From Pseudomonadota bacterium (GTDB taxonomy: Bacteria > Pseudomonadota > Gammaproteobacteria > Pseudomonadales > Azotimanducaceae), in the NCBI GenBank assembly GCA_027621895.1, contig JAQCAK010000114.1, forward strand, positions 1 through 6,444: a stretch of 6,444 bases of DNA. The letters are read 5' to 3'. The position numbers and the translations under genes are program-made. The notes under the pieces are model-generated. The model was not told the DNA's origin and made no database searches. It was given only the letters and a program-made list of their open reading frames with translations. Positions 1 to 6,408 of this stretch are shown piece after piece (within the stretch, counting starts at the first letter, position 1; the number at the start of each line of letters is the position of its first letter).

Positions 1-574
1 AACCAAATGAGTAGCCGGGCTCGACCGCAACGATTTCCAGACCCATCTCTTCCAGAACTGCCGCTGCCCTTGCGACGGCATCCTCAACTGATAAATCGGA
101 CACCAGGGAGGACAGTGCAGGATACGCCTCGAGCGTGGTGGCCGCCAGCTTCTCTGCTGGCCACGCCTCGGATGCACCGTACTCTGAACCATTCGGTGCG
201 TTGGCACGCAGGGGCTTGATCGCGACAAAGGCAGGGGGATCATCCGTATCTGTCGTGATGTCATGAATCGGCGGCACCGAACGGGCTTTAGACATCTGCG
301 GGAGCATGATCGCGGGCGCAACCAGGCTCAGCACCATGGCGACCAGTACCAGGTTTCGATTACCTGACTGGCCATTCCTGATGGCGATCACCAGGAACAC
401 CAGCCCCGCCAGCAGCACCAGCACACTGCCGGCGAGCGCAATGAGAAGGCTGATCAGGGAGGGCTGCAGAGGTACAATGCCGAACTTGTAACCCAGTGGC
501 CCCGTCAACAGGATGACCAGCAGGACAATGACACTGACCAGCAGGACGCGCGTAGATGTTTTCGTCTGTTCCAT
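1..574 (-). CDS. DUF1499 family membrane protein, 3' end outside window
   Basis: The frame is open from the ATG at 574 to the left edge (191 codons), so the C-terminus is missing. Three hydrophobic segments lie at about residues 11-29, 41-66 and 75-93, and predict an inner-membrane anchor. They are followed by the motif PPIHDITTDTDDPPAF (residues 101-116), which I recognise as the start of the DUF1499 domain. The last visible residues (MGLEIVAVEPGYSFG) fit the later part of that domain, so only its end is lost. The start is well supported: AAGGAG lies 7 bases upstream of the ATG. The family is common in proteobacteria and has no established biochemical role, so I propose none. It is divergent from the HhH-membrane gene, with only 36 bp between the two start codons, so the two promoters must overlap or lie inside each other's coding regions. 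Family assignment is fairly sure; function is unknown. Confidence 0.85.
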   Translation of the reverse strand, partial: MEQTKTSTRVLLVSVIVLLVILLTGPLGYKFGIVPLQPSLISLLIALAGSVLVLLAGLVFLVIAIRNGQSGNRNLVLVAMVLSLVAPAIMLPQMSKARSVPPIHDITTDTDDPPAFVAIKPLRANAPNGSEYGASEAWPAEKLAATTLEAYPALSSLVSDLSVEDAVARAAAVLEEMGLEIVAVEPGYSFG

Positions 575-610
575 GCGTTTCTCCTTGCAGCACGCACTGC
601 GTACATTTGA

Positions 611-1609
611 ATGACGGGCAGTGAATCTTCCCCGATTCGGGTTAACGAGGCAACCTGGACGGACCTGCAATCGCTCCCGGGCATAGGTCCAAGACGCGCA
701 GAGCGGCTGATTACCTTTCGCGAGGAAGTCTCGCCGCTGCGAAACACTTTTGACCTGGCCACCGCCACAGGCCTGAGCCTTAAGCAGGCAGAAAAACTGG
801 TCGCCCGGGTCGACTGGCACCGATCCCGGGGGTTACAGACCGTCGGCATCATACCGTTCGGTCTCGTGATGCTCGCCAGCCTGTGGATGATCACCTCTGG
901 CCTCATCAACAGCCTGGGGGTTCCGGCGACTGCCGTGGCTGCTTCCATCGAACCGGGCAGCAGAGCACTGTCTGCGGGTATTCTGCTGCTGCTCGGCGGA
1001 CTGCTGCTGGTGACCGGCAACCTGGCGCTCACGGGCATGAGACAGCGTCCTACCACAGGCGCTCTCGTTCCAGGGCTCGGCATTTTCAGCGCATTGGCCG
1101 GGGCAGGCCTGATTGGCCTGTCGAACTGGCTGGCTGCTATCGGAGAGCCTGACCCCGCGGCCATGAACGAACTGCGTTCGGTGAACAGCTTCCTGCTGGC
1201 TGTCCTGATCATCACACTGCTTGTCTACGGTCCTGCGATCATCATGCGACTCCTGGTTGCCGACTATCGGCGAGCCTGGCTGGGTCGCGCTCAACTGGCC
1301 TATGACGCGAGCCTGCCAGGCTTCAGCATCTTCCCGCTTATTGTCATGCAATGGGAAAACGTGGCGAGTATTTCAGCGATTTTCGGTATATGGACCAGTG
1401 CCCTGCTCTGCATCGCCGCAACAGATCTGCTCGCGCTGCGATCCCCCTTTGTTGAGAGCCTGTCCGACCGGGACCAGGGAAGATTGCGCTTTCTCAGGCG
1501 TGACGAACGTGATCCCGTCAAACTGCCTTACCCGAGACTCTTCGCCCTGGTCACGCTGGTTGCAGGCCTGGCAGTAGGCGGCCTGGCGCTGGCGGAGTTA
1601 TTCGGCTGA
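611..1609 (+). CDS. ComEA-like helix-hairpin-helix domain fused to a multi-pass membrane protein
   Basis: The protein has 332 aa in two parts. Residues 11-68 match the ComEA-type helix-hairpin-helix pattern: VNEATWTDLQSLPGIGPRRA, a following helix with the FRE signature, then a second hairpin around FDLATATGLSLKQAEKLV. The rest is hydrophobic, with likely membrane spans near 77-98, 118-140, 151-173, 192-214, 252-275 and 308-330. A polar stretch at 276-306, rich in Arg and Asp, probably forms a loop. No signal peptide precedes the HhH, so that domain is likely cytoplasmic, unlike exported ComEA. HhH domains of this type usually bind DNA non-specifically, but some mediate protein contacts. The ATG at 611 is the first possible start because an in-frame TGA immediately precedes it. 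No clear Shine-Dalgarno sequence is visible. I do not recognise a named family for the membrane part. Gene reality is sure, the HhH likely, the function unknown. Confidence 0.85.
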   Translation: MTGSESSPIRVNEATWTDLQSLPGIGPRRAERLITFREEVSPLRNTFDLATATGLSLKQAEKLVARVDWHRSRGLQTVGIIPFGLVMLASLWMITSGLINSLGVPATAVAASIEPGSRALSAGILLLLGGLLLVTGNLALTGMRQRPTTGALVPGLGIFSALAGAGLIGLSNWLAAIGEPDPAAMNELRSVNSFLLAVLIITLLVYGPAIIMRLLVADYRRAWLGRAQLAYDASLPGFSIFPLIVMQWENVASISAIFGIWTSALLCIAATDLLALRSPFVESLSDRDQGRLRFLRRDERDPVKLPYPRLFALVTLVAGLAVGGLALAELFG

Positions 1610-1622
1610 AGGAAACCCGGTT

Positions 1623-1637
1623 GGTTGCTAGACAACC
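1623..1637. terminator. Short hairpin at convergent gene junction (weak terminator candidate)
   Basis: GGTTG and CAACC form a perfect 5-bp stem around a 5-base loop. It sits between the stop of the HhH-membrane gene (1609) and the stop of the M15 peptidase gene, whose TAG codon lies in the loop. There is no clear run of T on either side, so intrinsic termination is only a possibility. Confidence 0.2.
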
Positions 1638-2641
1638 TTGATATGCCAGGGTTCGTACCTGACACCCAGCATGTTGTTGCGGTGATAGCGAATATCGACA
1701 TAACCCAGATCAACCAGGCGACGAAATTCTTCTGTTTTGGCGAAGGCTTCAGTGAAATTCTTTCGCCCGTAGCCTACCTTGCCCACGTCAAAATCGCCGA
1801 CACCGTGGTAGGAATGGCCCGGTGGTGCCAGGCTGCGGGAAGCCCTGGACAGGTTGCCCCTGGACTGTATCGTTTTCGCAAGGAACAGGTGGGTCTGCTT
1901 AACGACACTGCGGATACCCGAGGTCAGGACAATGCTCTCGCCCAGATCCCGCTTCAGTTTCTCGTACAACGCCTCGGATTCACCCCGGTACAGAAAATGC
2001 CCGGTACGTCTGACCTTAAGGCGGTCTTTCTCGGGTATGGCTGCTGTGAGCGTGGTGATGACCTTTTCTCCCATGAAGCCATATCGACTGGGATTCGCCT
2101 CGAACAGATCTTCCATAAACTCCAGTTCGACGGCGCTGAAGCGTCCGACACTGTCGTACTGCTTGCCGTAGCGAATCATTTCATCGAAGGACAGGATATT
2201 GAAATTGCCATGCCCCACCAGGTTCTGAACCCGGTCGAGGTGTTTGAACGTGGAAATCAGTAACGGATACTGATCCCTGGCCAGGTATACATCTTCCTGG
2301 TGAACCCGCTCAAAGTTGGTCATCTTCTCGATGTATTCGTGGCGACTGGGACTCGCTGTGGTGGCAAGAATCGGGCCGCTGTAGGATTCGCCCGTGAACT
2401 CACTGAGGTACGCATCCACATCGGGTGCCGGCGTGGACATCAGCTGCATGTTGCGGGCGAGTTCTGTCACCGAGGTGCTCATGTCCTCAAGCAACACGGT
2501 GTCATCCAGTGATGACGCATCAGCAAATCCGCCAGGCGTTGCCAGGCCCGCCGGGCGCGCACCAGGTCTCTGACCCAGTTGCAGACTCATGGCGGCAACG
2601 GTGCCGAAAGAGAATATTTTCAGGAAATCGCGGCGTTCCAA
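1628..2641 (-). CDS. M15 family (VanY-like) D,D-carboxypeptidase/peptidase with Tat-like leader
   Basis: A 337-aa protein. The C-terminal third carries peptidase M15 hallmarks: SGIRS at 241-245 with Gln249, then PPGHSYHGVGDFDVG at 273-287 (probable zinc ligands His279 and Asp285), and EPWH at 330-333 (catalytic Glu330, zinc ligand His333). Family members cleave D-alanyl peptide bonds in peptidoglycan stems, so a periplasmic wall-trimming role is inferred. Residues 1-20 (MERRDFLKIF then SFGTVAAMSL) resemble a twin-arginine leader, with Glu where Ser or Thr is usual. This suggests Tat export, although no clear cleavage site is visible. Residues 50-235 match no family I recognise. The start codon is TTG: an in-frame TAG lies three codons upstream and the next Met (18) would delete the leader. 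Only a weak AGG precedes it. The His-Asp spacing is one residue shorter than the usual SxHxxGxAxD pattern. Family confident; exact substrate unknown. Confidence 0.85.
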   Translation of the reverse strand: MERRDFLKIFSFGTVAAMSLQLGQRPGARPAGLATPGGFADASSLDDTVLLEDMSTSVTELARNMQLMSTPAPDVDAYLSEFTGESYSGPILATTASPSRHEYIEKMTNFERVHQEDVYLARDQYPLLISTFKHLDRVQNLVGHGNFNILSFDEMIRYGKQYDSVGRFSAVELEFMEDLFEANPSRYGFMGEKVITTLTAAIPEKDRLKVRRTGHFLYRGESEALYEKLKRDLGESIVLTSGIRSVVKQTHLFLAKTIQSRGNLSRASRSLAPPGHSYHGVGDFDVGKVGYGRKNFTEAFAKTEEFRRLVDLGYVDIRYHRNNMLGVRYEPWHIKVV

Positions 2642-2671
2642 CTCAAACTAACCTGCCAGAAGAGGCCACTC

Positions 2672-2700
2672 ATAGTACCGAGTACGTGACCGGTTTTCTA
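2672..2700 (-). promoter_or_regulatory. Possible sigma70-type promoter for the M15 peptidase gene
   Basis: Reading the minus strand, TAGAAA (2700-2695) and TACTAT (2677-2672) are separated by 17 bases, each matching four of six consensus positions. The predicted transcription start near 2665 would leave about 24 bases before the TTG start. It lies in the 86-bp gap after the SDR stop, so the peptidase could be expressed independently of the SDR. It was found by eye only and chance is possible. Confidence 0.25.
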
Positions 2701-2727
2701 GTAATACCAGTAGCTTAGCGCAGATAT

Positions 2728-3495
2728 CTATCGACCACCATCAACCACCAGGGTCTGCCCGGTCATGAAGCTGCCCGCTGCCGACGCCAGGAAAACCGCC
2801 GTGCCGGCAATTTCCTCGGGTTCGCCGATGCGCCGCAGGCTGGCGTTGGCCGTGGTCGCCTTCAGCGTGTCCGAATTCTCCCAGAGCGCACGGGCAAAGT
2901 CAGTCCTGATCAATCCCGGTGCGATCGCATTGGCACGGATATTATGGAGTCCAAATTCCGCCGCTATGTTTCGTGCCATGGCCATATCCGCGGCCTTGGA
3001 CACACCATAAGTTCCCAACACGGCGCTGCCATTCAAGCCACCAACTGAAGAAACAATCAGAATAACGCCGTCCTTTCGTTCCACCATCTCAGGCAGTACA
3101 AGCTGGCACAGCCAGTGGTTGGATTTGACATTGGAATCCAGGATTTTTTCGAACGCCGAGTCCGGGATATCAAGCATGGAACCGTAGAACGGATTGACCG
3201 CCGCATTACAGACCAGGATATCGATTTTGCCGAGGCGGGAACGGGTCTCGTTAACCAGGTTTTCCAGCTGTTCCTTGTGACCAATATGACAGGCGATTGG
3301 GGTCGCGCCACCAGCCTTACCCTCAAGCGCGGCATTGATGCTGTCAGCGACTTCCTGGCAGGCATCTTCTTTCCTGCTGGAGACGACCACCTGGGCACCG
3401 TGATTCGCCATCTGTTCGGCAATCGCTTTGCCAATGCCCTTGGTTGAGCCGGTCACTATCGCAACCTTTCCGGTGAGATCAAACAGATTGTCCAT
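2728..3495 (-). CDS. DHRS4-like short-chain dehydrogenase/reductase (SDR)
   Basis: A 255-aa classical SDR, full length for the family. Visible motifs are the Rossmann nucleotide-binding TGSTKGIG (15-22), NAAV (97-100), structural Asn122, catalytic Ser150, Tyr163 and Lys167 (YGVSK), the PG turn at 193-194, and a C-terminal TGQTLVVDGG (245-254). Arg41 after the second strand (SSRK) suggests NADP(H) preference. NAAVNPFYG, APGLIRTDFARALW and RRIGEPEEIAG closely resemble human DHRS4-type carbonyl reductases, so oxidation or reduction of a carbonyl or alcohol in the cytoplasm is expected. The physiological substrate cannot be read from sequence. I chose the ATG at 3495 because the fold starts at once (MDNLFDLTGKVAIVTG). 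The frame stays open upstream to 3759, but that extension is low-complexity, Cys-rich, unlike any SDR, and overlaps the small plus-strand gene. Shine-Dalgarno is poor. Family assignment is very sure. Confidence 0.95.
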   Translation of the reverse strand: MDNLFDLTGKVAIVTGSTKGIGKAIAEQMANHGAQVVVSSRKEDACQEVADSINAALEGKAGGATPIACHIGHKEQLENLVNETRSRLGKIDILVCNAAVNPFYGSMLDIPDSAFEKILDSNVKSNHWLCQLVLPEMVERKDGVILIVSSVGGLNGSAVLGTYGVSKAADMAMARNIAAEFGLHNIRANAIAPGLIRTDFARALWENSDTLKATTANASLRRIGEPEEIAGTAVFLASAAGSFMTGQTLVVDGGR

Positions 3496-3532
3496 ATTCG
3501 TCGACGCGTTCCAGTTGCACAAAGAAGCCCAG

Positions 3533-3561
3533 AAACTACTCCGGCCGCGGCAGCCTGTCAA
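3533..3561 (-). promoter_or_regulatory. Candidate sigma70-type promoter for the SDR gene
   Basis: On the minus strand a perfect -35 box TTGACA (3561-3556) is followed after 17 bases by TAGTTT (3538-3533), which keeps the first, second and last consensus bases of the -10 box. The predicted start near 3526 leaves about 30 bases of leader before the ATG at 3495. It lies in the 163-bp divergent gap, a natural place for the promoter, and would exclude the upstream-extended reading of the SDR. Confidence 0.4.
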
Positions 3562-3658
3562 CGAAGAGCAACGTATCCCTGCTGTCCCGGGGACTTGCCA
3601 ATCATCACCAAATCCGACACCCTTGGCAGCAGATTGACAGCCAGGCAACGGTAGACAC

Positions 3659-3844
3659 ATGAAAGTTCGTATCTTCAGGCAACGTATCTCACAGGTACAT
3701 GAGAGTGAAACCGAGATCAACGATTGGCTGGCGGAAGTCGGCCACATGATCGACATCAAATTCGTTCAGCAGTCTGCCTATCTGACAGAATCCGAGAACG
3801 GTGTTCCCGGGTTCGTTGTGTCAGTGTGGTACGAGGAAACCTAA
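3659..3844 (+). CDS. Small acidic protein resembling Cse60/DUF2758
   Basis: A 61-aa protein beginning MKVRIFRQRI, followed by a helix EINDWLAEV, a strand around IKFVQQSAYL and a final strand FVVSVWYEE. This beta-alpha-beta-beta pattern, with an N-terminal MKVRIF strand and an aromatic-acidic ending, resembles the small Cse60/DUF2758 family known from Bacillus spores. I make the match from memory and hold it loosely. There is no signal peptide, membrane span or cysteine, so it should be a small soluble cytoplasmic protein. Support for reality: coherent alternation of strand and helix, clean placement in a divergent gap, and a stop just 7 bases before the convergent amidohydrolase stop. The Shine-Dalgarno is weak, and a TTGACA at 3634-3639 has no convincing -10 partner. 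Function unknown. Confidence 0.65.
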   Translation: MKVRIFRQRISQVHESETEINDWLAEVGHMIDIKFVQQSAYLTESENGVPGFVVSVWYEET

Positions 3845-3845
3845 C

Positions 3846-3859
3846 CCCTGATTACAGGG
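3846..3859. terminator. Short GC-rich hairpin between convergent genes (terminator candidate)
   Basis: CCCTG, loop ATTA, CAGGG form a perfect 5-bp stem. It falls exactly between the small plus-strand gene and the minus-strand amidohydrolase, whose TAA stop lies mostly in the loop. No strong T run follows on either strand, so it could be a weak bidirectional terminator or an RNA 3'-end stabiliser. Confidence 0.3.
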
Positions 3860-5006
3860 CGATCTCTTCACCCCGGGCAACCACCATGACCGGATTTTCG
3901 AGCACCCCAAGATCCGCGAGTGGATTACGGTCATAGGCCACGAAGTCAGCAGAATATCCTGCCTTGATACGCCCCGCGATCTTGCCCAGCCCGATGGCCT
4001 CGGCACACTCGCTGGTCGCCGTTTTCAGTACCTCAACCGGTGAGAGTCCGGCAAATCGCGCGAACTCCGGTAGCGCCCGAGGCAGATCATCGTGATAGAT
4101 ATTGGGAATACCCGCGTCCGTTGAGGCGATCAACCTGATCCCGGCCGCTTTCATTCTGTCGTAGTTACCCCGGACCATCTCGACAAAGGCTTCATCCTGA
4201 AACCTGCGCCAGCCCGAGTTGATGGTAGGGGATACCCAGAGGTTCCTGGAAGACATTTGCGCAACAACCGACGGATCGAATCCTCGACCCCAGCCATTCT
4301 CTCCGACCCAGGAACAGTGTTCGATGGTCTGCACACCCGCCAGGGTTGCCTGGCGAATACCATGGGTTCCATGGCAGTGCGCTGCCACGTGATAGCTGTA
4401 CTGCCCGGCCCTGCTGACAACCTGCTGCAGGGTTTCGTCATCGAACTGTGAGTCAACGGGTTTGGAGCCTGGGGTGATATTGCCACCGGTCGCCATGATC
4501 TTGATGAGATCAACTCCGTGGCTCCGCTGTCTCTCAACCACCGAGAGCGCCTCTTCCACCGATGCGGCTTCACCACCCCAGAAATGACAGTGCCCGCCCG
4601 GGGATGTCACCGGCTGACCGGCACACAGCAGTCGCGGCCCGGGGAGCAGACCCTCCCGGATTTCATCCCTGATCCTGAGTTCAAGATGCGCGCCGCCACC
4701 CAGATCCCGGGCAGAGGTGATACCTGCCCGGAGCATGGCGAGAGCCCGCTCCCGCATCTCACCCAGCAGGATGGCATCCTCCGGCAGAGACTGGGCCAGG
4801 GGATCCCTGACAGCCGGATTCAGGCACAGGTGCACATGGGCATCAATCAACCCGGGTATGACGAACAGTCCACCCAGATCACGAACCGAATCGCAGGGAG
4901 TGCCAGCATCGCCTTCAGCAATCAGTCCGTGGCGGACGAAAATGTCCCTGGCAGACAGGCCGTCTGCCATTCCATCCCAAAGCCTCGCATTGGCGAATTT
5001 AATCAT
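3852..5006 (-). CDS. Metal-dependent amidohydrolase (imidazolonepropionase/prolidase-like)
   Basis: A 384-aa amidohydrolase-superfamily TIM-barrel enzyme of normal length. The complete metal site is visible: His57 and His59 in PGLIDAHVHL, Lys169 in DLIKIMATGG (the bridging carboxylated lysine), His210 in AAHCHG, His230 in TIEHCSW, and catalytic Asp297 in ASTDAGIP. An N-terminal strand region (1-50) and a C-terminal segment (GRIKAGYSADFVAYDRNP, 345-362) form the small beta-sandwich typical of the superfamily. GGHCHFWGG (137-145) with the Lys site resembles the binuclear Xaa-Pro dipeptidase-like and imidazolonepropionase-like group, which hydrolyses amide bonds in dipeptides, N-acyl amino acids or cyclic amides. 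The actual substrate cannot be deduced. There is no signal peptide, so it is cytoplasmic. It starts 15 bp after the glycosyltransferase stop, hence probably co-transcribed. Its Shine-Dalgarno is weak. Superfamily certain, specificity unknown. Confidence 0.93.
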   Translation of the reverse strand: MIKFANARLWDGMADGLSARDIFVRHGLIAEGDAGTPCDSVRDLGGLFVIPGLIDAHVHLCLNPAVRDPLAQSLPEDAILLGEMRERALAMLRAGITSARDLGGGAHLELRIRDEIREGLLPGPRLLCAGQPVTSPGGHCHFWGGEAASVEEALSVVERQRSHGVDLIKIMATGGNITPGSKPVDSQFDDETLQQVVSRAGQYSYHVAAHCHGTHGIRQATLAGVQTIEHCSWVGENGWGRGFDPSVVAQMSSRNLWVSPTINSGWRRFQDEAFVEMVRGNYDRMKAAGIRLIASTDAGIPNIYHDDLPRALPEFARFAGLSPVEVLKTATSECAEAIGLGKIAGRIKAGYSADFVAYDRNPLADLGVLENPVMVVARGEEIAL

Positions 5007-5021
5007 CAGATAATAGGCCGC

Positions 5022-6116
5022 TCATAGACGCTTCTCGTTGTAAACATACAGGCTGGACATCACAAAATTAAACACGCTCGCCACACCGATCCCGGCTACC
5101 AGGGCCAGCAACCGATAGTCGTCAAAGAAAGGGTATCTACCCGTAAGCGTGACATACACCCCCCAGTTCAGAGTGAAGCCGAGCAGACTGGTGAGAACAA
5201 ACTCCATCCATTGCCTGGCACGGGGACGACGTTTGCGTTCTCCAAAAGTAGCCGCACGATTCAGCTGCCAGTTCCAGCTCACGGCAGGCCAGAATGACAG
5301 CGCCCTCGCCCACTGGTGAGACAGGCCCAGCCACTGGAACAGAAAATAGAACACCAGGTCAACGATGAACCCGCTGGCACCTACCAGGCCATAGTTGATG
5401 AATTCTCCCAGCGACCCGAACCTGGCGGTGTAGAGCCGACGCAGGTGACGCAGGAAATAAACCTGCTGCGTGAAATTCATCTTGCTCTCACCGATAGCGC
5501 GATCCTGGAACCGTATGGGAATTTCCCGAACGCCAGTGAACCGCCCCCGTACCATCAGTTCGAGGCCAATCTTGTAGCCAATCGGATTCAGCCTGACCCC
5601 CTCGATCCGGGTTCGATGAAACGCAAAGAAACCCGACATGGGATCCCGACAGTTAACGAGGGGCCGGGTCAGCAGCGTGGCAATATGGGAATTGAAAAAA
5701 CGCCAGAGACTCCAGTCCCTGTCAAAGCTGCCGCTCTCGACATAACGGCTTCCCAGGACAAATACCCCGGGATCTGCCTCAAGAGCCTGGTACATGGCTG
5801 GTATACAGTCTGGTGGATGAGACAGGTCCGCATCCATCACCAGCACCCGCTCACTGGCGGCGGCCTGGATACCATCCATCACGCTCAGCGACAGGTCTCG
5901 TGGGCGATCACGAGGAACCAGTATGCGCACCGGAAACTCCTCGCTGAGCCGCTCGACCACACCCACAATACCGTCAGGTGAATCATCGTCCACGACCAGT
6001 ATCTCGTGGCTGAATGACACGTGTGCCAGCGCCTTGCCAATAGCACGGACAAGGTTTTCTATATTGTCAGCCTCGCAATAGGTGGGTACCACGATGCTCA
6101 GGTCAACGCTACTCAT
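5022..6116 (-). CDS. GT2 polyprenyl-phosphate glycosyltransferase with C-terminal GtrA membrane domain
   Basis: A 364-aa two-domain protein. Residues 1-230 form a GT-A fold of family 2, dolichyl-phosphate mannosyltransferase type: PTYCEADNIENL (11-22), DDDSPDG (43-49), the nucleotide/metal motif MDADLSHPPD (94-103, Asp95 and Asp97), GSRYV (122-126), DPMSGF (158-163) and QDRAIGESK (204-212). Residues 237-364 form a GtrA-like domain with four spans near 241-263, 270-287, 304-323 and 336-357. Homologues transfer a sugar from a nucleotide sugar to polyprenyl phosphate at the inner face, and GtrA domains are thought to anchor or flip the product. The likely role is supplying a lipid-linked sugar for envelope glycans or protein glycosylation; the sugar is unknown. 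The ATG overlaps the last 8 bases of the upstream gene, suggesting translational coupling, and no strong Shine-Dalgarno is seen. The domain order is known in archaea and bacteria. Confidence 0.95.
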   Translation of the reverse strand: MSSVDLSIVVPTYCEADNIENLVRAIGKALAHVSFSHEILVVDDDSPDGIVGVVERLSEEFPVRILVPRDRPRDLSLSVMDGIQAAASERVLVMDADLSHPPDCIPAMYQALEADPGVFVLGSRYVESGSFDRDWSLWRFFNSHIATLLTRPLVNCRDPMSGFFAFHRTRIEGVRLNPIGYKIGLELMVRGRFTGVREIPIRFQDRAIGESKMNFTQQVYFLRHLRRLYTARFGSLGEFINYGLVGASGFIVDLVFYFLFQWLGLSHQWARALSFWPAVSWNWQLNRAATFGERKRRPRARQWMEFVLTSLLGFTLNWGVYVTLTGRYPFFDDYRLLALVAGIGVASVFNFVMSSLYVYNEKRL

Positions 6117-6408
6117 CGCAACGTGTTCCGGGCGCGTGGGCCTGTATCAACTGCATCTGCTCCCCGTTGTCTGCACCGGCTTTCGTGAGTGCCCGCTGAA
6201 TCTGACAAAAACGCTCGCCAGCAGCGGATGGATAGAGTTCCAATGCTCGAGCGAAATGTTCCACTGCTGCACGGGGATCCGCCGGATCCATCAGCGCAAT
6301 CCTGCCACGGTATTCCTCCAGCACGCTGTGCACCTCGGGAGACACATCACCCGGCAACATCCGGACAGCACCTTCTGCAAGGGCCTCCAGACTGCGCTTT
6401 TCTCTCAT
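6109..6408 (-). CDS. Small TPR-like protein or C-terminal part of a larger TPR protein
   Basis: A 99-aa frame whose central part (PRAAVEHFARALELYPSA, about residues 45-62) looks like one tetratricopeptide helix pair, a protein-interaction fold. The flanks are helical and charged, and no signal peptide or membrane span is visible. The ATG at 6408 has a very good GGAGG at 6421-6417 with 8-base spacing. The frame is nevertheless open through the right edge, so this could be the end of a longer TPR protein. The stop overlaps the glycosyltransferase start by 8 bases, which places the two in one operon. A scaffold role for the glycosyltransferase or another envelope enzyme is possible but is inference. 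Confidence 0.65.
   Translation of the reverse strand: MREKRSLEALAEGAVRMLPGDVSPEVHSVLEEYRGRIALMDPADPRAAVEHFARALELYPSAAGERFCQIQRALTKAGADNGEQMQLIQAHAPGTRCDE

Noticed and set aside
360..593. 77-aa minus-strand open frame near the DUF1499 start
   Set aside because: It overlaps the DUF1499 gene in another frame; the DUF1499 frame has the Shine-Dalgarno sequence, membrane segments and family motif.
505..1215. 236-aa minus-strand open frame opposite the HhH-membrane gene
   Set aside because: It is antisense to a well-supported gene, has Arg/Ser-rich composition typical of a shadow frame, and shows no recognisable domain.
1625..2263. 212-aa plus-strand open frame opposite the M15 peptidase gene
   Set aside because: It lies fully antisense to a gene with intact M15 catalytic motifs and has no recognisable domain.
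3634..3660. Perfect TTGACA as the -35 box of a promoter for the small plus-strand gene
   Set aside because: No acceptable -10 box lies at 16-18 bases, and the position would put the -10 over the start codon.
3496..3759. Upstream extension of the SDR reading frame to an ATG at 3759
   Set aside because: The added 88 residues are Cys- and Ser-rich without SDR resemblance, the fold begins at Met 3495, the extension overlaps the small plus-strand gene, and a good promoter candidate lies inside it.
4518..5027. 169-aa plus-strand open frame opposite the amidohydrolase gene
   Set aside because: It is antisense to the metal-binding N-terminal half of the amidohydrolase and has no start signal or domain.
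5316..5981. 221-aa plus-strand open frame opposite the glycosyltransferase gene
   Set aside because: It is rich in Pro, Gln and His, lacks domain features, and is antisense to complete GT2 and GtrA motifs.
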